Assembly: GCF_001577835.2 (NCBI RefSeq)
Contig: NC_029529.1
Coordinates: forward strand, 10,799,380 to 10,863,379
DNA length: 64,000 nucleotides
Source of the DNA: Coturnix japonica
Lineage: Eukaryota; Chordata; Aves; Galliformes; Phasianidae
Direction: 5' to 3'
The first letter of the stretch is position 1, and every line of letters starts with the position of its first letter. The translations under genes and the position numbers were made by a program. Shown one piece after another: positions 1-10,945 of this stretch. The notes beneath the pieces were generated by a model. That model made no database searches and was not told where the DNA came from. It was given only the letters and a program-made list of their open reading frames with translations.

Positions 1-1951
1 GAGTAGGGCAGCAGGGTGGCTGGGCCATATTTTCTTACAGGACGTGGCTTAAGGGCCTCCCACTGCGCTTCCTTTCAGAAATGAATATGCTTCCTAACAG
101 CACTTAAAATCTCTGTGACCTGGTGATGAAATCCTCTAACCAGGATTTTTACTGGCCTTGGCTATAAAGTAGCACTTCTGCTCCTTAAAGCAGCAGAGGT
201 GCTGGGGCTTCCCTGTGCTTTGGGAGGTGATAAAAGTAGGGCTGTGTCTCGGGATCTGGGTAACAGAAACCAGGTTCTTAAGCTGTTTATGAGAGAACAA
301 AAAGGTTCATCTTTTTGCAAGGCCTGTTTTATTCACCAGAAGGTTTCCTTTCTCTTCCTGGCTAAGCAGTGGATGTTCTGGTGCTGCTGTGGCCTGCTAT
401 CCCAAGGGGACATTCTCCCTGACAGGGGCTTCTTTAGATGCAGTTCAGGATTCAGCTGGCTTTCTGGGCTGCAGTGCACACTGCTCATGTTCAGTTTTGC
501 AATGACCACCCAATTCCTCCATCTTCTATCTGTGTGCTGAATGGAGAGGGTGAAGCTCATTCTCTGCAGCAGCAGGTTTTGCTAGTCCTGTGTTTGCATT
601 ACTGCAAAGGTGAGGCTCAGGGCTACCTTGAATAATGAATGCTGATTGTAAGTGTGGAGAAACTGCAGTGCAGAGCTCATTAGCTCCTTGAGGTGTGTTG
701 TCTGGGAGCAGTGTACTGGGGGTAGGATATTTAGTGAAGACAGGCAGCCAGATCAATGTGTAGGAGCAACTTTATGGGGTGGGAGAAGGGAGGCAGAGCG
801 CAGGGGCAGCTGAAGCAAACTGCTTTCCAGGTGGGGAAGAAGGGCCCCCACGTCTGCCCAGCTTCCATAGGAAAAGGGCTAAGATATGGCTGGGTTGGTT
901 CTACAGAGCATGCCATGCTGGATCAACCCAGAGCCCCATCTAAGTACAGAGCTCCTCTCTAGCACTGTCTGCAACACATGCTTAAAGGAAATGTCAGAGG
1001 GTGCATTCAGAGCTGTCCTTTCTTTAGCACAAACTCCCAGTTCCTGATTCTCCCCAGGGTAGGAGCCTCGTAAGAGAAGAGTTCACATCTGAACAGTCTT
1101 GTTCTTTTTTCTGTCAGTGCTAATGAGCATACAGAAGTAAAGCAGGTGGGTGATCAGGATGCGGGGGTGGCCGGTAAAACTGCTGGCTATGGCAATGACA
1201 GGCCAGCACTGTGCAGCCCCATGAGCATGTAGGTGCCTGGCTGCACTGCTGGGCAAATGGGCAGCACGTTGCCAAGGAGGGATGGGATAATTGTAGTGAT
1301 GTGCTATAGCCATAAACATAGCCAGGGCCTTTCCATAACTGCCTGGTTTCAATCTAGCTGTAGTCTGATGGGACTGTATTACCCAGGTTGGTGACAGCCT
1401 GCAGAAGGCATTATAAATGTTTAAGTACAACATGAAGCCTCAGTTCAAGTGGTGGTGAGAAACAAGTGCTTGGCATGGCAGAACGGCAGGAGGGGGTTTG
1501 GGGTGCTAGTGAACCTGTAAGCAAGTGTGAGGATGGCACAGGAAGGGCTCTGAGTAAGAGCAGTGATCTGACACGGAGAGGCAGCCAATGGATTGCAGCA
1601 CCAGGCTGATCCTCGTGCTCTGAGCCTGTTAATCATGTTGGAGCAGAGAACTGAGGGTTGAACACAATCCTTTATGTGGCAGGAGATCTGCTGGGCTTTT
1701 TTGCTGCATTGCCGTGGCTTGTTTGCCAGATGCATTCCCTGTTTTGCATGTGGGACAGGGAGCCTGATGTGCCTCAGGCTAACCAACCTTGCCCTGAGCC
1801 TTAGCCATGGCACAGTTGGTTGAGCTGTAGTAGAACCAAGCAGACCCTGGCAGGGCTGAATGTGTCCAAGAGAGACGTGTCCATCCTCTGCCACTGTCTG
1901 TGGAGGTTTGGCTTAGGCAAAGCGCTAATGTCTCAAGCTTTGTTCTTGCAG
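1..1951 (+). other. AXIN1 intron (partial), no exon seen
   Basis: This stretch precedes the first recognisable AXIN1 exon and ends at its acceptor (AG at 1950-1951). I read both strands and found no reading frame resembling an upstream AXIN1 exon. The open frames here are short, start at random and lack splice-site support. No interspersed repeat was recognised. It is best read as intron. Confidence 0.7.
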
Positions 1952-4900
1952 TGGGAAAGCAAGTCTGCTCTCAAAAAGAAATATTAAGAAGACCGATTCA
2001 GGGAAAAGTGATGGTGCCAACTATGAGATGCCAGGATCTCCTGAAGACGTGGAGAGAAACCAGAAGATCCTTCAGTGGATCATAGAAGGAGAGAAGGAGA
2101 TCAGCAGGCATAAGAAAACAAACCATGGGTAAGGGCTGGTAGAGTGAGGAGTCTTCATGCTGTCCTATTGTATCCCCTGCGTAAGGCACATATAGGCTGT
2201 GCAGTGGTCTGCCTTGTTCCTGGAGGTCTTGGGAAGACAAGCATCCACCAGGCACAAGGGTTAAGGTCCTTTGGAGACTGAGGATTGCTTGGGAGCTTTA
2301 AGCATAAAATTCATTTACTTTCCTGAAGAATGAATTGTGGTGGTGGGAGGAGGTTGAAGCCTCAGAGGAATCTCACAAATTGCTGCTGTGGGTACAGAAT
2401 GGATAATGAGGCACACAGTAGGCAGTATTTTTGCTTTAGGCACTTTCTGTACATAAACAGCTGTCAGTTGTGCAAAGTGTTGATAGAAATGTAGGTCCTG
2501 CTGCACTGAAGCCATTGGTCCAGAGTTAGCAGTTTAAGAGGGCTCAGGTAAGGAGAACTGGGTTGCCCAGCGTTTGGGCTTGTTGAGAGCATCCTCTGGA
2601 CAGTTTTTTGCCTTGTTTCACAATAGTAGCTGAGATAAGTTGCTCTGCAGGCAGCTGGGGCCGTGCCAGAGCCATGGGCAGTGCCGCAGGGGCTGGCAAG
2701 GATGAGCACAGTGCTGCAACATCCACTGCCCATCAGTGGCTCACAGCCTGGCAGTGCACATCAGGGCGTCTTCTGGCGGATCCTGCTGAACAAATTTGAT
2801 CCATCATTGAGCTGCCTTCTGCTGGGTTTGTTTCTATTGTGCATTTCATGGTATCATCTGGACGTGCACGTGTGCAGAGTGACTCAGCAGCCTGTGTAAA
2901 ACCTTTGTATTTGTGTGTAGCTCTTCAGGTGCTAAGAAGCAGCTGTCCCACGACATGGTCCGACCCCTCTCCATTGAGCGGCCTGTTGCAGTGCATCCGT
3001 GGGTCAGTGCCCAGCTCCGGAACGTCGTCCAGCCTTCACATCCTTTCATCCAAGATCCTACCATGCCACCCAACCCAGCACCCAACCCACTCACCCAGTT
3101 GGAAGAAGCTCGCAGGAGGTTGGAGGAGGAGGAAAAGAGAGCTGGAAAACTCCCACTGAAACAAAGGTATGGCCATGGGGTCTGAGTATGCATGGGAGAA
3201 AAGGGGGGAGGCTGCTCTGTGACTGGGGAGCCATGGGAGGTGCTGTGCTCCAGTTTCCAGCACTAACTGAGTGGAGGCACCTGCAGAGAGGTCAGGGAAG
3301 CCTCCTCATTCTCTCTGACATGGCTTCTGACAGGCAAATGCCACAAGCTGCCTTAAGGCCTGGGCTTGAGTTTTGTGGATTGGAAGTCTGGAAATGTTCT
3401 GAATGAGCCTGGGCAGGTGGAGCCTGTTTAGAAATAGCATGAGAGGGAAGAGCGCTCTTTGTAGAACTAGTCAGCGTCCGGTTTGCTGTACTCACCTCAT
3501 CTTCACCAGCACACTCGTGGTTCGTTCACACACTGGTTGCAGAGTTCTTGGTTGGTGCAGTGGCAAAATTCAGCAGAATGCAGCAAAATTAAGTGCAGAA
3601 GAATATGTATGTGCTCTTTATCTACATCTCATTCAATCTTCCAGCAAAGGAAGCTTGTGGCAGCTCAGGGGGAGCGCTGCACACTGCTGCAGCAGTATTG
3701 TTCTCTGCATGCCTGTATCCAAGTCACTGCAGCTTCCTGTGACTCAGCTCAATGCCTGTTGCAGAGCTAATTCTTCTGCTCCCGTATTATCTTTCAGGGA
3801 GGATTAGTTGCAAGGCACACAGAGCTCTCAGATGAAAAACATTTTGGAAGTGCTTGATAATTACTGTTAAGAACTAAAAGCACTTTGACCATTAAAAACC
3901 TTTCACAATGGGAATTGCTTGTAGTCACTTCATTGCTTTATAGCTGTGTTCTGAAAACTCTAAACTTTGGAGTCTGACATTCAGAAACATGAGTGTAATT
4001 TAAAGAACAAGCTCCTCTAATTGCTGAGCTGCAATTATTTGTGCTTGCAGTGGTCATGTAGCAGACTTCTGCATATTTATATCAGAGCATTGATTGGAAG
4101 CTAAATAATTAGAGGGCTCTCCCACGTCGGCTTGGGCCAGGCTTATTTGATCTAACTTTCACTTGGTGTAATTGGATAAGGTTTATTTGTGGAGTCATTT
4201 ATAGTCATATTAAATTCATACACCTTCCCAAGAAACGTCTAGGTGCAGATGCACACTTGGGAAACACCAGCCTGGGCTTTATGCATGTGTCTTGAATACT
4301 CTAATAACAACTTGGCAGCTTTTGTAGAAACCCCATGGCGTTGTGGTATGTGCCCTTCAGACCAGCAGGAGAACAGGCTGAGCCACGCTGGGCCGTTCTG
4401 CTTTCACACTTGTGCTGCCTCCTCACAGTGTTTGAGGCTGGGCCATTGATCTTTGGGAGCCTATGCAAGCTGAAGTGTCCAGTGCTGGCTGACCTGACCT
4501 CTTGTGCCCATTGTGTTGGTGGAGAGCCTTGTCCCGGTGGTTGCTTGCCTGTGCAGTCAGTTTTTGAGCCATTTTCTGTAGCTCACTGTCACAGTGCACA
4601 TACGTTTCCAGCTGGAAGAAGTAATTAGTAGCAGCTCTGCAGAGAAGAGATTTTCGTAAGCAGCAAAAGAATTTTCTAGTCTCTCCAGCAAAAATGTTAG
4701 CGTGAGCTTGGTTTGGAATTAGTTTGATTGGGCCAGGCCTGGAAGAGGAGCAGAGCTGGATGCTGGGACACCTCCTGAGGTAACATCTGCTGGCTGTATT
4801 TCAGGCTTTCCACAGCTCTTTGGCCCCAGGGCTGGGATGGAGCAAACCTCCCCTGTGCTGGGCATGGCAGCATCACAGCTGGGCTGTGTCTGTGCTCTGA

Positions 4901-7900
4901 CACAGGCTGAGTTAGTGCTGGTCATAGAACCATAGAATCACAGCATGGTTGGGTTGGAAGAGACCTTACAGCCCCCCCCCCAGTCCCACCCCTGCCATGA
5001 TCTGGCTGCCTCCCCAGCTCAAGGCTCCTTGGGCAGGGTAAGGTGCAGTAAGGCAGTCAGCACTGCATTTATCTTGCTGGGTAACATTTCCTGCTTGTGA
5101 CAAACTTTGCAAAGGGAGCTGAGGCCAGAAGAAGGAACAGAGAGTTAATTGTGTGTGTTCATGGAGAGGGTACACTGCAGACCCAGGGGATGGGTGCAGA
5201 TGGAGGCTCCAATGAGGCAGGGTTCAGGCGTGCTGTGATGGAGCAGCACACTCAGCAGGGGCCCATCTGGGTTAGAAGTGGCCTCGGGAGGTTTCTGTGC
5301 GATGATGGCAGCAGAGATGGTTGTGTTGTCATGTTCTCAGGGGAGGAATGTCTGGAAAACTGTGTTGTCAATGATTCCTTATTCATCATCCCTGCTTCAG
5401 TTTGCTAGAGATCTGGGGACGTGTGTGTATTCTGTGATGCTTTAAAGGGTGATGTTCCTTCCTGCAAGGAGGCACCAAACCTTTGGCTCTTGTCCCATCA
5501 CTGGTGGCCTCCTGGGGTCCTGTCAGAAAGAACCAGGCGGCTCTTTCTCCCTCACATGCTTTCCAGAAGCCACACGGTCCCCACAGCCCCTTTCTGAGCC
5601 TGGGGAAGAGGAGCACAGCAGCCAGTCTGAGGTGGCTGCAAAGCAGCTTTTCAGGCACAAATTACACAGTGGGAGGAGGAAGGCTCCCAGCCATTGGCAC
5701 AATCCTGCTCTGGCTTTATCATGGCAGAGCTGGGGAGCTCGAGGTGTTGGTTGTGACAGTCCTGCCTGCCCCCCCAGTGACCAAGGAGCTGCCCTCCAGC
5801 AGCCTAAGCACCATGCTGCATGCACAGCGTGTGTCATTGCATCCCCACCAGCCTCCGTGCCAGCTCCCCTGGGCACCAGCAGCTCTCTCATAGTCATGAC
5901 TCGTTTCCAGCAGCATTAAGAGAAGCTGAGGGACTCTGAGGTTTTCCAAACCCCTTCAATTAACTCCTGGCTCACAGGATACACAGAATTTGCCTGAATT
6001 TATGACCCGTTTTTCCTTTAAACACATGATTTTATTTTTTATTTTTTCCAGAGGATGATTCAATTCCTTAATGTTTTTCTGCCTAAAGGGCATCCTGTGC
6101 TTTGATACAGGGATGGCTTCTAAGAGCTGTGCTGGCACAAGGAGCTCCATCACCTCTTGGGATGCTGCAGTTTCTCCAATGGTCTCCAGAGCAGAGCAGG
6201 CACCAGGAGCATTATGAGCTGAACTTTAGACCTCTCATGGCTTTAGAAAGAGGTGACAGAGTTCTCCCTGGTCTTGGTTTGCAGTGCCAATGTTATTGTG
6301 GACGTGCCATTACAAAGGTGCTGTGACTGTATTTAAAGGTTGAGGTCACAGCCATTTCCAACACTGCCATTAGCTCATGTGCTTGGCGTATTCTGCTCTT
6401 ATAGCAACTTTCCAGTCCTATAAATACAAAATCATCCTTTTTTTTTTCTCCTTTTTTTTCCCTTTTACCCCGTGTGCCTTTTAAATGATTTTAAAGCTGC
6501 CAAATCTGTTTTATGTGATTCTGAAAGAGAAGGCTGCCTCTGGCTGAGACCACACATGCCAAGCAACGCATTTGTGTAGGCTGCTCAAATGTTTGTGCAG
6601 CATTTACAGCGCCCCAGATGAAAGGCTCCACACAAGTGCAAAGTGCCCTTATTTTGATTGTTGCTACTTTTGTCTGACTCTGAAAATGAGGCGAGGACTG
6701 GACACTTTCAATCTGGTGATGGCACCAAGTAGCAAATGCCAGTGTGTGGGCTGGAGGGAAGGAGCAGACCGACATCCCGACAGGCAGGAAGGTGTGAGAG
6801 GTTCCAGGTCTGCTCACTGGAGGTTTGAGGATGGTGTCTGCCTTCCAAAATCCAGCCTGCAGCCCAGCCAGGCCTTGCATGATGGAGCAAGACAGGATGG
6901 GGTGAGCAGCAAAGCACACAGGGTTTGGCACATCCCAGAGCTGCACATGAGAACTCCAAATGCTTCACAAAGGGAGTTGCTAGCTGATATGGATGGCACT
7001 TTCTTCTCCTTGTCTATGATATGAAGGCTTCTCCTGCAGACTGAGCCCTGGGAGCCATCACCGAAGCACTGCTTGTACTGAGGTCCAGGTAGCAAGCCTT
7101 GAAGCCTGAAGCCCAAGCACAGTGGTGCACACCGGTGGTGACACTGGTTGGCTGCAGTGGGTGTGTGATGCTCTGCCTTGCTCTGCCTAAACCAATTGCT
7201 CTCAGAGTTCAGTGCTGCAGGAAAGCCACTTCAAAGCCTGTCCCTGGGATGGGTTTCTGCAGCATGAAGGGGCTGAGCTGGAACCTGTGCCCTGTTCCTC
7301 CTATCTATGAGCTGGCCTCCATCCAGCCTTTCTAAGTGCTGTTCACCAGCCTGAGTGCACAGATGTATGCCAAGAAAGGTGGTCAGAGTAAAAGATGTTT
7401 CCTGAGGGCCCTGAGTGTTACTTTGGCACCTCCATACAGAAAGGCTCCAGTTCTCTGCAGATAAATGAAGGTCTGGACCTGCATCCCCTGCCTGGGCAGC
7501 CCCTCACCCCAACCAGCACCCAGTGCTGCCGATGATGCTGAGTCTGTGCCAAGCACCATAGGCCGATACTCAGGACATTGCTTGTGATTTTGTACAACAG
7601 GTTGAAGCCCCAGAAGAGACCAGGCAGCGGAGCATCCCAGCCATGTGAGAACATCGTGGTCGCTTATTACTTCTGTGGAGAGCCCATCCCATATCGCACC
7701 CTCGTCAAAGGGCGCGTGGTGACACTGGGACAGTTCAAGGAGCTGCTGACCAAGAAAGGGAACTACAGGTAAGGGCTGTTTGCCACTTGCAGTGTGGTGC
7801 CAGCAGACTGTCAGCACCCCCTGGCAGCTGCTACCACCAGGATGTTGATCCTGTCAAGGCAAAGGAGGTAGGTCAGGGGAGCTACTGGGGTTCTCAGCAG

Positions 7901-8381
7901 CCTTGCAGGGTTGTGGCAGCATCTGGTTGCCAGTGGACATTCCTTTCACTTAGAAAAGTAAGTCCCAAAGTGAGCCAGGAATGTGCTTTTTAAATAAGGG
8001 TAGAACTCAGACTTGCATCTGGAGTCCTACCTCCAGAAATATCCTGCATCACAGTTTGCTTCTCAACATGCCTGCTTGCATTCTGACTACCCTCACTAGG
8101 AGAGGGCAGGGGTGGATGCCAGCCTCCATGTCTGCTGGGGCTGCTCCCATTCATCATGAGCTCACAGCCACAGCTGCCCCCCATGTTTGGGTATCACTGT
8201 GATGTCCCACGTGGCCCTTAACCCCTCTGTGTCCCCGTGTTCCTTCCCTTTCAGGTATTACTTTAAGAAAGTGAGTGATGAGTTTGACTGCGGTGTGGTC
8301 TTCGAGGAGGTGCGGGAGGACGACACCATCCTGCCCATCTTCGAAGAGAAGATCATTGGGAAGGTGGAGAAGATCGATTAG
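1952..8381 (+). CDS. AXIN1: AXIN1, C-terminal four coding exons (partial gene)
   Basis: Axin-1 is the cytoplasmic scaffold of the beta-catenin destruction complex (APC, GSK3, CK1, beta-catenin). Coding exons are 1952-2128, 2921-3166, 7601-7768 and 8255-8381 (stop TAG), about 239 residues; the RGS and GSK3/beta-catenin-binding parts lie off the left edge. All junctions keep frame with GT/AG. The first exon carries the conserved [20 protein letters not shown] run and the second a [15 protein letters not shown] helix. The last two encode the DIX polymerisation domain ([17 protein letters not shown], then [17 protein letters not shown] and IIGKVEKID at the C terminus). The 36-residue exon alternatively spliced in mammals before the DIX exons was not found between 3167 and 7600, so the DIX region joins directly. 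AXIN2 is less likely because the DIX tail and neighbouring genes match AXIN1. Confidence 0.95.
3167..7600 (+). other. AXIN1 intron before the DIX exons
   Basis: This 4.4-kb intron is bounded by a donor at 3167 and an acceptor ending at 7600. It holds a CR1 fragment near 4923-5035 and an AT-rich block at about 3830-4230 with several TAATTA/CAATTA-type homeobox cores. There is a T-rich run near 6438-6470. No coding exon with supporting splice sites was found. Confidence 0.75.
4923..5035 (-). mobile_element. CR1 LINE 3'-end fragment
   Basis: The + strand reads CATAGAATCACAGCATGGTT followed by GGGTTGGAAGAGACCTTACA, the reverse complement of the avian CR1 3' end with its terminal ATTCTATG-type octamers. 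The copy therefore points to the minus strand. Only about 110 bp are recognisable, interrupted by an 11-C run near 4972-4982. It is an old, 5'-truncated non-LTR copy inside an AXIN1 intron. Confidence 0.8.
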
Positions 8382-8680
8382 GCTCCAAGGCTGCAGGAAA
8401 GGACTGTGAAAGACTCTGGGACTGGAGGAGAAGGTCTGGGGCAGACGCTGGCGGTGCTACTCCAGGAGGTGCTGGGCGAGCCCACGGTGCAGCCCACTCT
8501 GTGCCAGGACCTGGGCAAGCTCTGTTGTGCCATGGGAAGTCGTTTCACCCCCACAAACCTGCCAGTGGGAGCCTGGGCTCCCTCTCCATACGGAATATAA
8601 GTGTAATGTAGCATTGTACAGTGCATTAGAAAGTGTAAAATGAACTTGTTTACTAAAGCTGCATATTTTTGATATATTGT

Positions 8681-8686
8681 AATAAA
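8681..8686 (+). terminator. AXIN1 proximal poly(A) signal
   Basis: A canonical AATAAA lies 300 bp after the AXIN1 stop codon, preceded by an A/T-rich stretch and followed within 40 bp by a GT-containing region. It would give a 3' UTR of about 320 nt. Confidence 0.7.
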
Positions 8687-10002
8687 AGGAAAATATTTCC
8701 AATGTCACAGTGCTCTTATGTAAATGTAAAAACACGCAGGTACTGCAGAACGCACCCAAAGTGTACAGCCATCCATCAGACTCCGTGTGGTCCTCGCTTT
8801 CACAGCCCCCCTTCCCTGCCCCCTCAGTGTGGATGGCTCTGAGCAATGCTGGGCTGGGGTGCACCCAGCCGACAAGCTGCTGTCCCTGCTGCTGTGGAAG
8901 TCACTGCTGCACTCCAGAGTGGCCCCCACTGAAGATTATTGAGCCACTCTGAACGAGTTGAGCTCTCGCCTCCCTGGCAGTCGCAGCTATTGGACCTGGT
9001 AGGGGTGGTTTTCCTCCTGAGCTTTCTTGTGACCAAGTGAATCCCCAAGGGAAAGGGAGGGTGGGTGCCAGTTCTTGGTGCTGCAGGCTTCCTGTGGTGC
9101 CTTCCACCAGGGCAGGGCTGTGGGCCACCAGTGAGGGTCAGCTGCTGCTCAGCACTGCGGGGCTGGACACTGGCATCCCATGCCCTGTGCTTGTCCCCCA
9201 CATGTGCCTGCTCTTGGGGCAGACGTTCCCTCCTGGAGGTTGCTGCAGCCCCAATGAAGGGCTGGCAGCTGTGTGCAGACCCCAGTGCCAAGGCTGGGCT
9301 TTGCTCAGGGGTGTTGCCTTAGGAGAGGGGTAGTTCAGGGAGGAAACCAATGAGACACTTCCAGTCTGAGGACAGAAACCATCGTGTTATGAATCCGGTG
9401 TCTTCTGTCAGGTTCTGTCTCTGGGGAAGCAGTGTGAGGGGTCTGAAGCCAGCAGCAAAGGAGTTGAGGGGCTGTTGTACAGCCAGGTCCCCCAAATGCT
9501 GCAGTCACTGTAAGGGGCAACTACTGGGGTGCAGATGGGTCTGATCTCAGCTCCACCTGCCCTCAGCCCTGCCCTTCCCACCAGCCCAGGCTGTGCTCTG
9601 TGCCCCAGCAGCCGCAGCCCTGCACCAGCCATTGGGCAAACCCTGTGCCCGCAGCTCCAGCTCCTCGGGGGTCCCACATCAGCACTCACCCTGCCTGCCC
9701 ACATGCCCCATTGCTCACTGCTGTTGCAGCACTGGGGCACAACCCGGCTGCCTGCAGGCGGTTCGCAGTAGCTGGGTGACAACTCAGCCTCTTGTACAGC
9801 GTCACGTGCCTTTAAACACGGTTCTGTGACTTGCCTACCACTATGTGAAGTCCAGCAAAATCTGCAATCGTTTTCAACCAGGGAACAGTGTTACGAGCGT
9901 CTTTTCCTCCCTCTTTTTTAAGTTCTGCTGGTGTTGTGTCTGGTGAGGTTGTTGCCATGCCTGGGATTTCCGTCTCCCCCTTATTTTTCTCAGGGGGTTC
10001 CC

Positions 10003-10010
10003 TGTAAATA
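10003..10010 (+). promoter_or_regulatory. Pumilio-type element in the distal AXIN1 3' UTR
   Basis: TGTAAATA matches the PUM1/PUM2 consensus UGUANAUA and is followed at once by TGTACATT, a near-match. It lies about 120 bp before the distal AATAAA. It would act only in the long AXIN1 mRNA form. Confidence 0.4.
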
Positions 10011-10127
10011 TGTACATTTGCTGAGCGCAGCATCCTCCAGCGGCCGTGCAGCCCTGCTGGTGTCTCCTGTGCATCCTCATGTGCTGACTTGTACAATGAT
10101 CTTTTCAAAGGTACTTGGATAAAATGA

Positions 10128-10133
10128 AATAAA
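10128..10133 (+). terminator. AXIN1 distal poly(A) signal (candidate)
   Basis: AATAAA on the + strand ends a less GC-rich, 3'-UTR-like tract about 1.75 kb after the AXIN1 stop. PDIA2 ends on the opposite strand about 800 bp further on, so the two genes converge here. Confidence 0.55.
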
Positions 10134-10150
10134 GCCCCACATCCCGGTGC

Positions 10151-10945
10151 CTTCTGGTTTCTTCCTTCCCCGCGGAGCAGACGTGGGAGTGGGTTGAGAA
10201 TGGGAGCAGACAGAAGGGCTCTGCTTTGACCCAGGGCCATGGGCACACAAATGGGGCTGCCCACAGGGTGGGCATGGGGGTCCCAGAGCCATTGCTTATG
10301 GCTGGAGAGCAGCAGCTCAGGGGGGAGGGGATGGTGCTGGGGACTGAGACTGTGAGCCAGGCATTGGAAAGGCTCCAGAGGGCTCTTTAGAGCCCAATTT
10401 GGGGCTACTCCTGCCTTTCCAGGGTGTGAAAGCAGCTGCTGGGACTGGAGCCCTGGGGCAGCTCTGCATTATTGCAGCCCAGGTGTGAGGCAGGAGGCCT
10501 TGGGGCCATGAAGCTGAAAGCCTTCTGTGGTTCCTTCATCCCCGAAACCCTGACAGCCCCATGCCTGGGGCAGCACAAGGGCCAACCTGGGCTGCCTGCA
10601 GCACTCTGACACTGCAGGGACAGAAGGACGAGAATCACAGCGTGCCCAGGGCTGTGTTGGGTCCAGCATCACAGGAAGGCAAAGGCAGCACCCCCTCCAT
10701 GGGAATGCTCAGTGCCATGGGTGCCTGAGGCCAAGCTGACCATGGGACCGACTGCCCTGCACACCCCAGTGGGCTCAACCCCCATCGAGGCACCCACCAG
10801 CTGCACTGTGTCCCCAGGAGGCCAAGCAGGCAGCATTCAGTGCCATGTGCCCCATGACATGGCTGTCAGCTGCATCCCACAGACACAGACAGAGCCCGCA
10901 TCATTTCCAGGGTCATTTATAATGCCCACTGCAGCAGGACAGGAC
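10151..10945. other. Intergenic AXIN1-PDIA2 (convergent 3' ends)
   Basis: GC-rich sequence between the AXIN1 and PDIA2 3' ends. The only element seen is TATAAA on the minus strand (plus coordinates 10916-10921), a variant poly(A) signal 25 bp beyond the PDIA2 stop that could serve PDIA2. No repeat family or coding exon was recognised. Confidence 0.6.

Larger units (their letters stand above)
8382..10150 (+). other. Probable long 3' UTR of AXIN1
   Basis: The 1.75 kb after the AXIN1 stop contains a proximal AATAAA at 8681 and a distal one at 10128. The distal 300 bp (about 9830-10140) are less GC-rich than the middle and look like a conserved 3' UTR end, with a Pumilio-type element at 10003. 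No supported coding exon was seen. If the proximal signal is the only one used, the region after about 8710 is intergenic. Confidence 0.55.
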
